64,000 nucleotides of DNA from contig NZ_CP141799.1 in the NCBI RefSeq assembly GCF_035621475.1, forward strand, positions 62,001 to 126,000, read 5' to 3'. The notes below the pieces were generated by a model. The model ran no database searches and was not told the DNA's origin. It saw only the letters and a list, made by a program, of their open reading frames with translations. The DNA is from Pseudomonas paeninsulae. Lineage in GTDB: Bacteria; Pseudomonadota; Gammaproteobacteria; Pseudomonadales; Pseudomonadaceae. Shown one piece after another: positions 40,168-49,316 of this stretch. A program made the position numbers and the translations under genes. Position 1 is the stretch's first letter. Every line of letters starts with the position of its first letter.

Positions 40168-40452
40168 TTACCATTTGAAGATTTCCCAGGACGGAATCAG
40201 CATGTCCGGAGAATCCGAACGGACGAAGTTGCCGTCACTGCCGTCGGCGCGCACCAGAAAGTAGGGCTTGCCGGTCTTGGGGGTGATTTTGATTGCATAG
40301 AGGAAACCATTGACCCGGTATTCCTTAACGGTGCGATCGCCTTCCTGGCGGATGGTTACATCCGGCTCGGCCGAGGGCGCATCATCGGCAAATGCCGCGA
40401 GCGAAGTGACTGCCAACAGGCTGGCCAGCAACAAGCGATTGAGTGTGCGCAT
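40168..40452 (-). CDS. DUF2782 small exported protein
   Basis: The 94-residue protein has a signal peptide (LLLASLLAVTSLAAFA-DD) and a short mature domain with VKEYRVNGFLYAIKITPKTG and a C-terminal SWEIFKW. DUF2782 proteins sit between polA and thrB in many gammaproteobacteria, as here. The function is unknown. Confidence 0.88.
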   Translation of the reverse strand: MRTLNRLLLASLLAVTSLAAFADDAPSAEPDVTIRQEGDRTVKEYRVNGFLYAIKITPKTGKPYFLVRADGSDGNFVRSDSPDMLIPSWEIFKW

Positions 40453-40526
40453 GGTAACCTTGTCCCTTTGTTTTCAATGGTGCGGTCATTCTAACGCCGC
40501 CCCCGCCGAAAAGGTTGATCCTGCTC

Positions 40527-43340
40527 ATGAGCCAAGCTCCTCTCGTCCTGGTCGACGGTTCTTCGTACCTGTACCGCGCCTTCCATGCCCTGCCGCCGCT
40601 GACCACCTCCAAGGGCTTGCCCACCGGTGCGGTGAAGGGCGTATTGAACATGCTCAAGAGCCTGCGCAAGCAGTACCCCGACAGCCCCTTCGCCGTGGTT
40701 TTCGATGCCAAGGGCGGAACCTTCCGCGATGCGCTGTACGCCGAGTACAAGGCCAACCGGCCGTCGATGCCCGATGATCTGCGCGTGCAGGTCGAGCCGT
40801 TGCACGCCAGCGTCAGGGCGCAAGGCTTCCCGCTGCTGTGTGTCGATAACGTCGAAGCCGATGATGTGATCGGTACGCTGGCCCGCCAGTGCGCCGGCGA
40901 AGGCCGTGACGTGGTGATTTCCACCGGCGACAAGGACATGGCCCAGCTGGTCTGCCCGCACGTTACGCTGGTCAATACCATGACCGGTAGCATCTATGAC
41001 ATCGATGGCGTGAAAGCGAAATTCGGTGTCGGTCCTGAACTGATCATCGACTACCTGGCGCTGATGGGCGACAAGGTCGACAACATTCCGGGAGTACCGG
41101 GGGTCGGCGAGAAAACCGCACAAGGCCTGCTGGTCGGTATCGGTGGCGGTCTCGACGTGATCTACGCCAACCTCGATCAGGTGGCCGGGCTGCCGATTCG
41201 CGGGGCCAAGACCCTGGCGGCCAAGCTCACCGAGCACCGCGACATGGCGTACCTGTCCTACGAGCTGGCGACCATCAAGCTGGACGTGCCCTTGAACCTG
41301 GCAATCGACGCGCTGCATCCTGGCCCCGCCGATGTGCCCGCGTTGCTCGAGCTGTACGACGAGCTGGAATTCAAGAGCTGGCGCGATGAGTTGTTGCGCC
41401 AGAACAAGGGCCAGGTTGCCAAAAGCGCCAAGCTCGGCAGCGTCGCGCCAGCTGCCGATGAGCTGTTTGACCTGGTCGCCAGCGCTGCGCCGCAAGCCGA
41501 GCCGGCCGTCGTGATCCCCGCCTCGACGGGCTACCAGACGATTCTCGACCAGGCGCAGTTCGATCGCTGGCTGGAGAAACTCAACGAAGCCGAGCTGATC
41601 GCCTTCGACAGCGAAACCACTGGCCTCGATGCACAGAAGGCGCAGCTGGTGGGCTTGTCGTTTGCGGTCACGGCTGGCGAGGCCGCCTATATTCCGCTGG
41701 CCCACTCCTATATGGGCGTACCGGCGCAGCTCGATCGGGATCAGGTGCTGGCCGCGCTCAAGCCGATTCTCGAAGACCCGCACAAGGCCAAGGTCGGCCA
41801 GCACGCCAAGTACGACATCAATATCCTCGCCAATGCCTCGACGCCGATCGAAGTACAGGGCGTGGCCTTCGACACCATGCTCGAGTCCTATGTGCTCGAC
41901 TCCACGGCCACCCGCCATGACATGGACAGCCTGGCGCAGAAGTACCTCGACCACAGCACCATCCGTTTCGAGGACATCGCCGGCAAAGGCGCCAAGCAGC
42001 TGACCTTCGACCAGATCGCCCTGGAACTGGCCGGGCCTTATGCGGCGGAAGACGCCGATGTGACCCTGCGCCTGCACCAGACCTTGTGGGCCAAGCTCGA
42101 AGCCGAACCGAGCCTGGCCAAGGTCTTGCGCGAGATCGAGATACCGCTGGTGCCGGTGCTGGCGCGGATCGAGCGCCAGGGGGCGCTGGTCGACGCCAAG
42201 CTGCTCGGCGAACACAGCGTCGAGCTGGGCGACAAGCTGGTGGCGCTGGAGCGCCAGGCCTTCGACATCGCCGGTGAGGAATTCAATCTGTCCTCGCCCA
42301 AGCAGCTCGGGGTGATTCTCTACGAGAAACTCGGCCTGCCAATCATCAGCAAGACCGCCAAGGGCCAGGCTTCCACGGCCGAGGCGGTGCTCGCCGAGCT
42401 GGCCGAGCAAGACTACGAACTGCCCAAGGTGCTGATGCAGTACCGCTCCTTAAGCAAGCTCAAGAGCACCTACACCGACCGCCTGCCGGAGCAGATCAAC
42501 CCGCGCACCGGGCGCATCCACACCAGCTACCATCAGGCGGTGGCGGCCACCGGACGACTGTCGTCCACCGACCCCAACCTGCAGAACATTCCGATCCGCA
42601 GCGCCGAGGGTCGACGCATTCGCCAGGCCTTCATCGCGCCCAAGGGCTACAAGCTGCTGGCGGCGGACTACTCGCAGATCGAGCTGCGCATCATGGCCCA
42701 CCTGGCCAAGGACGAGAGCTTGCTGGACGCCTTCCGCCATGGCCGCGATGTGCACAAGGCCACCGCGGCCGAGGTGTTCGGCGTTCCCCTGGATGAGGTC
42801 AGCAGCGACCAGCGGCGTAGCGCCAAGGCGATCAACTTCGGCCTGATCTATGGCATGAGCGCCTTCGGCCTGGCCAAGCAGATTGGTTGCGACCGTAAGC
42901 AGGCCCAGGCCTATATCGACGTCTACTTCGCCCGTTACCCCGGCGTGCTCGCCTATATGGAGCGCACCCGCGCACAGGCTGCCGAGCAGGGCTATGTCGA
43001 GACCCTGTTCGGCCGTCGCCTGTACCTGCCGGAAATCAACGCGAAGAACCAGGGCCTGCGCAAGGGCGCCGAACGCACCGCGATCAACGCGCCGATGCAG
43101 GGCACCGCCGCGGATATCATCAAGCGCGCGATGATCGCGGTGGACAACTGGCTGAGCGAGTCAGGGCTGGATGCCAAGGTGATCTTGCAGGTGCACGACG
43201 AACTGGTGCTGGAGGTGCGCGAAGACCTGATCGAGCAGGTGCGCGAGCAGATCAAGCAACTGATGAGCGGCGCCGCCGAACTGGATGTGCCGCTGCTGGT
43301 GGAAGTGGGCGTGGGCGATAACTGGGACGAGGCGCACTAA
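40527..43340 (+). CDS. polA: DNA polymerase I
   Basis: The 937-residue repair and replication polymerase has all three domains. The 5'-3' exonuclease begins VLVDGSSYLYRAFHALPPL and has GDKVDNIPGVPGVGEKTA. The 3'-5' exonuclease keeps FDSETTGLD. The polymerase has AATGRLSSTDPNLQNIP, AADYSQIELRIMAH and LQVHDELVLEV. ATG 40527 gives the normal N-terminus. An upstream TTG at 40515 is in frame but less likely. It is divergent from the DUF2782 gene. Confidence 0.96.
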   Translation: MSQAPLVLVDGSSYLYRAFHALPPLTTSKGLPTGAVKGVLNMLKSLRKQYPDSPFAVVFDAKGGTFRDALYAEYKANRPSMPDDLRVQVEPLHASVRAQGFPLLCVDNVEADDVIGTLARQCAGEGRDVVISTGDKDMAQLVCPHVTLVNTMTGSIYDIDGVKAKFGVGPELIIDYLALMGDKVDNIPGVPGVGEKTAQGLLVGIGGGLDVIYANLDQVAGLPIRGAKTLAAKLTEHRDMAYLSYELATIKLDVPLNLAIDALHPGPADVPALLELYDELEFKSWRDELLRQNKGQVAKSAKLGSVAPAADELFDLVASAAPQAEPAVVIPASTGYQTILDQAQFDRWLEKLNEAELIAFDSETTGLDAQKAQLVGLSFAVTAGEAAYIPLAHSYMGVPAQLDRDQVLAALKPILEDPHKAKVGQHAKYDINILANASTPIEVQGVAFDTMLESYVLDSTATRHDMDSLAQKYLDHSTIRFEDIAGKGAKQLTFDQIALELAGPYAAEDADVTLRLHQTLWAKLEAEPSLAKVLREIEIPLVPVLARIERQGALVDAKLLGEHSVELGDKLVALERQAFDIAGEEFNLSSPKQLGVILYEKLGLPIISKTAKGQASTAEAVLAELAEQDYELPKVLMQYRSLSKLKSTYTDRLPEQINPRTGRIHTSYHQAVAATGRLSSTDPNLQNIPIRSAEGRRIRQAFIAPKGYKLLAADYSQIELRIMAHLAKDESLLDAFRHGRDVHKATAAEVFGVPLDEVSSDQRRSAKAINFGLIYGMSAFGLAKQIGCDRKQAQAYIDVYFARYPGVLAYMERTRAQAAEQGYVETLFGRRLYLPEINAKNQGLRKGAERTAINAPMQGTAADIIKRAMIAVDNWLSESGLDAKVILQVHDELVLEVREDLIEQVREQIKQLMSGAAELDVPLLVEVGVGDNWDEAH

Positions 43341-43465
43341 AACGGCGGTTTGGCCGGGTGAATCAGGCAGCGGATGGGGGCGGCCACTGCCTGGGTTGCC
43401 GACTTTTCAAACCGGAAAGCATCAAGTGCAGATGCTTTATGCCCAATAGATTCTAAGACGCCACT

Positions 43466-43493
43466 GAACTTTGCGTTTGCACCAGTAGTCAGA
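43466..43493 (+). promoter_or_regulatory. Sigma-22 (AlgU)-type promoter of the ErsA sRNA
   Basis: GAACTT (43466-43471), 17 bases, then TCAGA (43489-43493) closely fits the extracytoplasmic AlgU/RpoE consensus GAACTT-N16/17-TCTGA. Start of transcription would be near 43498. ErsA of P. aeruginosa is known to be driven by AlgU. Confidence 0.65.
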
Positions 43494-43497
43494 ACTT

Positions 43498-43629
43498 ACG
43501 AATGGCCCAGAAAGCCTTTCAATGCTCCTTGTTGTGTTAAGTGTTGGCAGATATCTGAACCCCGCCCTAGCGGTTCAGACCTTAGACCCCGAGCTTCTCT
43601 CTCCCCATATGAGGCTCGGGGTTTTTTTT
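43498..43629 (+). ncRNA. ersA: ErsA-like small regulatory RNA
   Basis: The stretch lies between polA and engB, where ErsA is encoded in Pseudomonas and Spot 42 in E. coli. An AlgU-type promoter precedes it and a strong terminator ends it, giving about 132 nucleotides, the length reported for ErsA. The terminator loop contains a single-stranded TCTCTCTCCCC that could pair with ribosome sites of target mRNAs. In P. aeruginosa ErsA affects algC, exopolysaccharide and envelope stress. The 5' end is inferred from the promoter. Confidence 0.75.
43587..43629 (+). terminator. Intrinsic terminator of ErsA
   Basis: CCCCGAGC (43587-43594) pairs with GCTCGGGG (43614-43621), followed by eight T (43622-43629). 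The 19-base loop is pyrimidine-rich. It ends the sRNA and may be shared as a barrier toward the convergent engB gene. Confidence 0.92.
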
Positions 43630-43657
43630 GTCCGCAGAAAAGTACTCGGCCGCTGAT

Positions 43658-44308
43658 TCAGTCTTCAGTTTCCGGCTCGCTCAGCGCGAACTCACCCAAT
43701 TGCAGCCATTCAGCCAGCACCGCCTGGGCGTCTTCGATGCCCATACGCTTGGGTGCGGAAAACAACTGGATGCTCACCCGGTCACCCCAGCGCTGGCGGA
43801 TATCCTGCTGCACCTTGAGCAGCGTCGTCTTGGCCGCACCGAAAGCCAGCTTGTCGGCCTTGGTCAGAAGAATGTGCATGGGCATCTCGCTGGCTGTCGA
43901 CCAATCCAGCATCAAAATGTCGAACTCGGTCAGCGGCTTGCGGATATCCATCATCAACATCAGCCCGCGCAGGCACTCGCGGCTGCCCAGATAAGCTTCC
44001 AGGTGCTTTTGCCAGTGCAGCTTCAGCGGGATGGGAACTTTGGCGTAGCCGTAACCGGGCAGATCGACCAGGCGCCGCTCATCGTCCAGGCGGAAGAAGT
44101 TCAGCAGTTGAGTGCGCCCCGGAGTTTTCGAGGTGCGCGCCAGACTGGCGTGGGTCAGGGTGTTCAGCGCGCTGGACTTGCCGGCGTTGGAGCGGCCGGC
44201 AAAGGCCACTTCGTAGCCCAGATCGTCCGGACATTGGTCGACTTTGGCGGCGCTGATCTGGAAGGTGGCTTGTTGGCACAGGCCGATAATGGGGTTCTTA
44301 GCTTGCAT
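43658..44308 (-). CDS. engB: Ribosome biogenesis GTPase EngB/YsxC
   Basis: The 216-residue GTPase needed for 50S subunit assembly shows G1 [15 protein letters not shown]3 [12 protein letters not shown] and G4 ILLTKADKL. The start at 44308 ([10 protein letters not shown]) matches the family. The frame is open upstream to 44449 but without similarity. It is convergent with polA/ErsA. Confidence 0.94.
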   Translation of the reverse strand: MQAKNPIIGLCQQATFQISAAKVDQCPDDLGYEVAFAGRSNAGKSSALNTLTHASLARTSKTPGRTQLLNFFRLDDERRLVDLPGYGYAKVPIPLKLHWQKHLEAYLGSRECLRGLMLMMDIRKPLTEFDILMLDWSTASEMPMHILLTKADKLAFGAAKTTLLKVQQDIRQRWGDRVSIQLFSAPKRMGIEDAQAVLAEWLQLGEFALSEPETED

Positions 44309-44556
44309 CAGGGTATCCGGTGAGGGCGGGCATAATAGAAATTGCAGGTGCGCAGCCCTTGCGACATTTGCGCACATCCTGCCGGGCGCTACGCGGCGCG
44401 GCAAGCGGCGTCGTTTCCGTTTCAGTGGTGCCAGTATATAATGCCGCAAATTTTGTGTGCGCTTTGTCCCATCCGCTGGATGAGTATTGCGGGGACGAAT
44501 TAGACCTTGGTGTCCATAGAGGGCGGTGCATTGCCTTCCCTGATGAGTCAGATCTG

Positions 44557-44847
44557 ATGACTAAAATGCTGCTTGCCGCTGCTGTGTTGGTGTTTTCCTA
44601 CAACAGCCAGGCTGCCCAGGATCCACAAACGGTGTTCAACCGCGCTTGCGGGGCATGCCACAATGGGCAATTGCCAATGGCACCGAAAAAAGGCGACACA
44701 GCTGCCTGGGAGCCACGTTTGGCTAAAGGCATGGAGATGCTGGTCACCAGCGTCACCAATGGTTTTAATGCGATGCCGCCGCGTGGTTTGTGCATGGACT
44801 GCAGCGCCGAGGATTACCAAGCCGTCATACAGTGGATGACCGAGTAA
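44557..44847 (+). CDS. Cytochrome c5-like monoheme protein
   Basis: The 96-residue exported cytochrome has a signal peptide ([16 protein letters not shown]). The heme site is [10 protein letters not shown], and a C-terminal [16 protein letters not shown] contains the Met ligand and the extra cysteine pair of the c5 family. It lies 46 bases before the cytochrome c4 gene. Both probably carry electrons toward terminal oxidases. Confidence 0.9.
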   Translation: MTKMLLAAAVLVFSYNSQAAQDPQTVFNRACGACHNGQLPMAPKKGDTAAWEPRLAKGMEMLVTSVTNGFNAMPPRGLCMDCSAEDYQAVIQWMTE

Positions 44848-44893
44848 ATCCGGCCCATAACTCTTTTTCCCTTAGCCGTAATTGGATTAGCTG

Positions 44894-45499
44894 ATGAACA
44901 AAATACTCGTGAGTCTGCTGTTGACCCTAGGCATCACCGGTTTGGCCCAGGCCGCCGGGGATGCAGCTGCAGGTCAGGGCAAAGTTGTCGTGTGTGGCGC
45001 TTGCCACGGTGCCGATGGCAACAGTGCTGCACCGAATTTCCCCAAGCTGGCCGGTCAAGGCGAGCGCTACCTGCTCAAGCAGCTTAACGACATCAAGTCC
45101 GGCGAGCGCCAGGTCGTGGAAATGACCGGCCTGCTGAATAACCTCAGCGATGAGGATCTGGCCGATATCGCCGCCTACTATTCCAGCCAGACGATGAGCG
45201 TTGGCGCAGCCGACCCGAAACTGGTCGCCCGCGGCGAAGCGCTGTTCCGTGGCGGCAAGTTGAACGAAGGCATGCCAGCCTGCACCGGTTGCCACTCGCC
45301 CGATGGTGCGGGTCTCGACGCTGCCGGCTTCCCGCAAATCGGTGGCCAGCATGCTGCCTATGTGGCCAAGCAGTTGACCGATTTCCGTGAAGGCAATCGC
45401 ACCAACGACGGCGACAACATGATCATGCGCGGCATCGCCGCCAAGCTGAGCAACAAGGATATCGAGGCGGTCTCCAGCTTCATCCAGGGCCTGCACTGA
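44894..45499 (+). CDS. cc4: Diheme cytochrome c4
   Basis: The 201-residue periplasmic protein has two cytochrome c domains in tandem. A signal peptide ends near GLAQA-AGDA. The first heme site is VCGACHGADGN (about 36-40) and the second is CTGCHSPDGAG (about 131-135). Each domain has its Met ligand region. It follows the c5-like gene and precedes dsbA. Confidence 0.95.
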   Translation: MNKILVSLLLTLGITGLAQAAGDAAAGQGKVVVCGACHGADGNSAAPNFPKLAGQGERYLLKQLNDIKSGERQVVEMTGLLNNLSDEDLADIAAYYSSQTMSVGAADPKLVARGEALFRGGKLNEGMPACTGCHSPDGAGLDAAGFPQIGGQHAAYVAKQLTDFREGNRTNDGDNMIMRGIAAKLSNKDIEAVSSFIQGLH

Positions 45500-45532
45500 G
45501 CCTAACAGCGCGGGACGTAAGAACCCGCAACG

Positions 45533-45559
45533 AAAAGGGTGGCTGCGGCCACCCTTTTT
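45533..45559 (+). terminator. Intrinsic terminator after cytochrome c4
   Basis: AAAAGGGTGGC (45533-45543) pairs with GCCACCCTTTT (45548-45558) around a TGCG loop, and the T-run continues to 45559. It begins 34 bases after the cc4 stop, so dsbA probably has its own promoter in the 45560-45663 gap. Confidence 0.92.
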
Positions 45560-45663
45560 CATTTGTCAGCCCGCTACAATGGCTGGAACCTGGCCCGTCG
45601 CACAGGGTCTGACTACCGACTCGTCGCTGGGCGACGCTTAACAACCAAGCAAGGAGTACCCCC

Positions 45664-46290
45664 ATGCGTAAACTGATCCTCGGCGCCGCCCTGGCCATCA
45701 GCAGCTTGTTCGCGCTGGCTGTTCAGGCGGAACCCGAAGCCGGCAAGAACTATGTCGAACTCGCCAGCCCTGTGCAGGTATCCAAGCCCGGGCAGATCGA
45801 GGTGGTCGAGTTGTTCTGGTACGGCTGTGGGCATTGCTATCAGTTCGAGTCGACCATCAACCCGTGGGTCGAGCAGTTGCCAGACGACGTCAATTTCGTG
45901 CGCGTTCCGGCCTTGTTCGGTGGCCTGTGGAACGTGCATGGTCAGGGCTTCATCACCCTGCAAGCGCTGAAGGTGGAGCCTGCGGTGCATGCCGCCGTAT
46001 TCGACGCTATTCACAAGCAAGGCAAGAAGCTGGCAACGGCAGAAGAAATGGCCGAGTACCTCGCCACCCAAGGGGTCGACAAAGACGCCTTTCTCAAGAC
46101 CTACAATTCCTTCGGCGTGAAGAGCCAGATGGAAAAGGCCAAGAAACTGGGCATGGCCTACCAGATCAGCGGTGTGCCGACGATGGTCGTCAACGGCAAG
46201 TACCGTTTCGACATCGGCAGCGCAGGCGGTGCCGAGCAGGCTCTGCAAGTGGCCGATTTCCTGATCGACAAAGAGCGCGCCGCGCAGTAG
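45664..46290 (+). CDS. dsbA: Thiol:disulfide interchange protein DsbA
   Basis: The 208-residue periplasmic oxidase makes disulfide bonds in exported proteins. A signal peptide (LGAALAISSLFALAVQA) is followed by the active site FWYGCGHCYQFE (CxxC with Gly-His) and the cis-proline loop SGVPTMVVNGKY. AAGGAGT supports the start. Confidence 0.95.
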   Translation: MRKLILGAALAISSLFALAVQAEPEAGKNYVELASPVQVSKPGQIEVVELFWYGCGHCYQFESTINPWVEQLPDDVNFVRVPALFGGLWNVHGQGFITLQALKVEPAVHAAVFDAIHKQGKKLATAEEMAEYLATQGVDKDAFLKTYNSFGVKSQMEKAKKLGMAYQISGVPTMVVNGKYRFDIGSAGGAEQALQVADFLIDKERAAQ

Positions 46291-46312
46291 GCGGCCGCCA
46301 CGAGCGCCGAGC

Positions 46313-47194
46313 ATGCTGCGTCGTTGGACGAGCAGCCGCCAAGTTGGCCTGTGTGATCCGCAGGTCAACTCGCAGTGCACTGCTGCCGTCGATTGGCCCT
46401 GCGGCGGGCTCCTGCGGCTGCTCAGCTTCAATATCCAGGTCGGCATCACCACCCAGCGTTACCATCACTACCTGACGCGCAGCTGGCAGCACCTGCTGCC
46501 CAACAACGGTCGTGCCGGCAATCTGCAGCGCATCGGCACTCTGCTCGCCGATTACGACCTGGTTGCCCTGCAGGAAGTCGATGGTGGCAGCCTGCGTTCC
46601 GGCTACGTCAACCAGGTCGAACACCTGGCCCGCCTCGGCGCCTTTCCCTACTGGTACCAGCAGCTCAATCGCAATCTTGGCCGCCTGGCCCAGCACAGCA
46701 ACGGCGTGCTCAGCCGGCTGCGCCCCAGCCTGTTGGAGGATCACCCGCTACCTGGCCCGCCGGGCCGCGGTGCGATGCTATTACGCATTGGCGAAGGCGA
46801 GGACGCGATTGTCGTGGTGATGATGCACCTGTCGCTCGGGGCGCGTACCCGCACCCGGCAGTTGAGCTATATCCGCGAATTGATTGGCGGCTACCGGCAC
46901 CAGATCCTGATGGGCGACATGAATACCCACGCCAGCGACCTGCTGCTGAACTCGCCCTTGCGCAACCTCGGCCTGGTGGCGCCACAGATCGAAGCGACCT
47001 TTCCCAGTTGGCGGCCACAGCGCTGCCTCGACCATATCCTGCTCAGCCCTGGCCTGGCGCTGGAGCGGTTTGAGGTACTGGCTCTGCCGATCTCCGATCA
47101 TCTGCCCGTGGCCGTGGAAATTCGCCTGCCCCAAGCACTGGGCAGCTCGCAGCTGCCTGCACTTAACCTGTCCGCTGGCGAAAAATCGCAATGA
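46313..47194 (+). CDS. Endonuclease/exonuclease/phosphatase-family protein
   Basis: The 293-residue protein has the metal-dependent EEP fold. Asn in [13 protein letters not shown], Glu in [10 protein letters not shown], Asp-Asn in ILMGDMNTH and the final [10 protein letters not shown] are all present, so it should be an active hydrolase. No clear signal peptide is seen. Its stop overlaps the GGDEF gene start (ATGA), which suggests coupling. Whether it acts on nucleic acid, lipids or nucleotides is open. Confidence 0.88.
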   Translation: MLRRWTSSRQVGLCDPQVNSQCTAAVDWPCGGLLRLLSFNIQVGITTQRYHHYLTRSWQHLLPNNGRAGNLQRIGTLLADYDLVALQEVDGGSLRSGYVNQVEHLARLGAFPYWYQQLNRNLGRLAQHSNGVLSRLRPSLLEDHPLPGPPGRGAMLLRIGEGEDAIVVVMMHLSLGARTRTRQLSYIRELIGGYRHQILMGDMNTHASDLLLNSPLRNLGLVAPQIEATFPSWRPQRCLDHILLSPGLALERFEVLALPISDHLPVAVEIRLPQALGSSQLPALNLSAGEKSQ

Positions 47195-49107
47195 ACAACG
47201 ACGTTCAGCGCTGGAAAGACAAGTACCTGGCCAGCCTCGAGCAGCAGGAAGTCCTCGAGCGGCGCTGGGATGCCCGGGTCGACCTGCTGCGGCGTGGCCT
47301 GGTGCGCAGCAGCCTGGCGGCCGAGGGCGCCGATAAAGCAGTCGATCAGTGCATGCAGGATCTGCGTGAAATCCTGCGCCGTGATGACATGGATGCGGGC
47401 CTTGCTGGGTTGATCCCGCGTCTGGAAAAAGCCGTTCTGGATTCCGAGCAGCGGCGCCAGCAACGAGTCGCGCAGGTTTCCAGCGCGCTGGTTGCCTTGG
47501 TTGACCAGCTGCTCGAACTGGATCTGCCGCGCGAAGTGCGCAGGCCGCTGAAAGACTACGCCAAGCAGCTCGATAGCCGTGCCGAGCAGGTACGCGAGTT
47601 GCCGCTGTTGCTGGCCGAGTTGAGTACCCTGCAGCAACAGGCGCTGGCAGTCCTGGGGCACGAACAGGTCGAGCGTCCGAGCTTGCTCCAGCGGCTGTTC
47701 GCCGGCCGCGCCGTGACGGCCAGTGACCTGCCAGCCGCGTCCGAATTCGTGCCTGTGCCGGCGTCGCTGTCTGTGGCCCAGCAGATGCCGCTGCAGTCGG
47801 CGTTAATGCCATCGACAGTCGCGTCCTTGCCGGCGCCGGTGTCCGCCCGCCCCGTGGTCGAACCCACGCTGGTTGCCGCCAGCCAGGCCGAGCCGAGCGC
47901 TGTTCACGCGCCAGCCTCGACCCTGCTGGCGAGTAGGCTCGACAGCCTGCCACTACCTGCCGGCCTGTTACCTCCGGCGGCGCAGGCACAAGAGACTGGC
48001 CCCGCTGATAAGCCCCCCGAGGCGGATCCCGAGTTCGCCCTGCCATCGCCGCCAGAACCTGGGTACAGCGCCATCGCCAGCCATGTCGAGGCAACTCTGC
48101 TCGGTCTGTTGGACGAATTGGCCTTGCCGGAGCGCCACCAGGACCAGGCCGATCTGCTGCGCGAGCGCATTCTGGCTGGCTTGAACCTATATGAGCTGGT
48201 GCCGGTGCTGGAAGATCTGGCCGTGCTGATGCTGGCCATTGCCGATGTCGGGCAGCGCGAGTTCGAGGGTTACCTCAAGCAGCTCAATGAACGCCTGGCG
48301 ACCTTTCAGGGCGGTTTGCAAGACGCCCACGATGGTTACGCCGATTCGGTCAATGCCGCACGTGAGCTGGACAGCGAGCTGCGCCAGCAGGTCGACGGAT
48401 TGCACAGCAGCGTGCAGCAGGCAACGGATTTGCCGAGTCTCAAGGAATTGGTGGAAAACCGCTTGGACGGCTTGCTGGGCACCATGGAGCAATACCAGCG
48501 TCAGCGTGACGAGCGCGAGCAGCTAGTGGCCGGGCGCCTGCAAACCCTGGTCGAGCGAGTGGCGAACATGGAGCAGGAAGCCAAGGGCTTTCGTCAGCAC
48601 CTGGAAGAGCAGCGGCAGAAAGCCTTGCTCGATCCGCTTACCGGCCTGCCCAATCGCGCGGCCTGGAACGAGCGCCTGGATCTGGAGTTGGCACGCTGGC
48701 AGCGCTATGGCGGCGAATTGCTGATGGCGGTGATCGATATCGACCACTTCAAGCGGATCAACGACGAGTACGGCCACCTGGCCGGCGACAAGGTGCTGAA
48801 AATCATCGCCGGCGAACTGCACAAGCGCCTGCGCAAGACTGACTTCATCGCCCGCTTCGGCGGTGAAGAGTTCGCCCTGCTGATTCCGGCGAACCCCTTG
48901 GCCGGTGGTCTGCAGCTCTTGGAAACCCTGCGTGCCGGCATCGAAGCCTGCCCGTTCCACTTCAGGGGCGAGCGGGTGACCATCACTCTGTCCGCCGGGA
49001 TCAGTGCCTTCGTCAGCGGTGAGCGCAGCGAACAGGTATTCGAGCGCGCCGACCAGGCGCTGTACCGGGCCAAGCGCGGCGGCCGGAACTGTGTCGAGGC
49101 CGGCTGA
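47191..49107 (+). CDS. Diguanylate cyclase (GGDEF), DgcH-like
   Basis: This 638-residue soluble protein has a long N-terminal region with coiled-coil segments and a proline/alanine-rich linker (about 170-290). A helical segment runs at about 290-470 and the GGDEF domain at about 475-638. The active site is [12 protein letters not shown], and the inhibitory RxxD site, RKTD, lies five residues before it. It should make c-di-GMP with product feedback. There are no membrane helices. PA5487 (DgcH), in the same position in PAO1, is a conserved cyclase. Confidence 0.9.
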   Translation: MNNDVQRWKDKYLASLEQQEVLERRWDARVDLLRRGLVRSSLAAEGADKAVDQCMQDLREILRRDDMDAGLAGLIPRLEKAVLDSEQRRQQRVAQVSSALVALVDQLLELDLPREVRRPLKDYAKQLDSRAEQVRELPLLLAELSTLQQQALAVLGHEQVERPSLLQRLFAGRAVTASDLPAASEFVPVPASLSVAQQMPLQSALMPSTVASLPAPVSARPVVEPTLVAASQAEPSAVHAPASTLLASRLDSLPLPAGLLPPAAQAQETGPADKPPEADPEFALPSPPEPGYSAIASHVEATLLGLLDELALPERHQDQADLLRERILAGLNLYELVPVLEDLAVLMLAIADVGQREFEGYLKQLNERLATFQGGLQDAHDGYADSVNAARELDSELRQQVDGLHSSVQQATDLPSLKELVENRLDGLLGTMEQYQRQRDEREQLVAGRLQTLVERVANMEQEAKGFRQHLEEQRQKALLDPLTGLPNRAAWNERLDLELARWQRYGGELLMAVIDIDHFKRINDEYGHLAGDKVLKIIAGELHKRLRKTDFIARFGGEEFALLIPANPLAGGLQLLETLRAGIEACPFHFRGERVTITLSAGISAFVSGERSEQVFERADQALYRAKRGGRNCVEAG

Positions 49108-49243
49108 GCAAGGTATCTGCGCGCTCAGGCACCGCCATCGTGGCGCGCCACATCAAGCGCATTGCCGCGATACTGGCCGCGTTGCACCGATGATGGGTCA
49201 CGACGCAACGGGTCTTGCTGGATCACCCCGCGTGCGCCTAAGC

Positions 49244-49263
49244 CGGCCTCCGAGAGGCCGTTT
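49244..49263 (+). terminator. Weak hairpin terminator after the GGDEF gene
   Basis: CGGCCTC (49244-49250) pairs with GAGGCCG (49254-49260) around a 3-base loop and is followed by TTT. It is the only stem with trailing T between the GGDEF stop and the convergent photolyase-family gene. The rest of the 209-bp gap shows nothing clear. Confidence 0.5.
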
Positions 49264-49316
49264 AATCGCGGCTTGAGCTGGGTCGCGACATTAGTCGCAG
49301 GAGGGGTCGGATGGCC

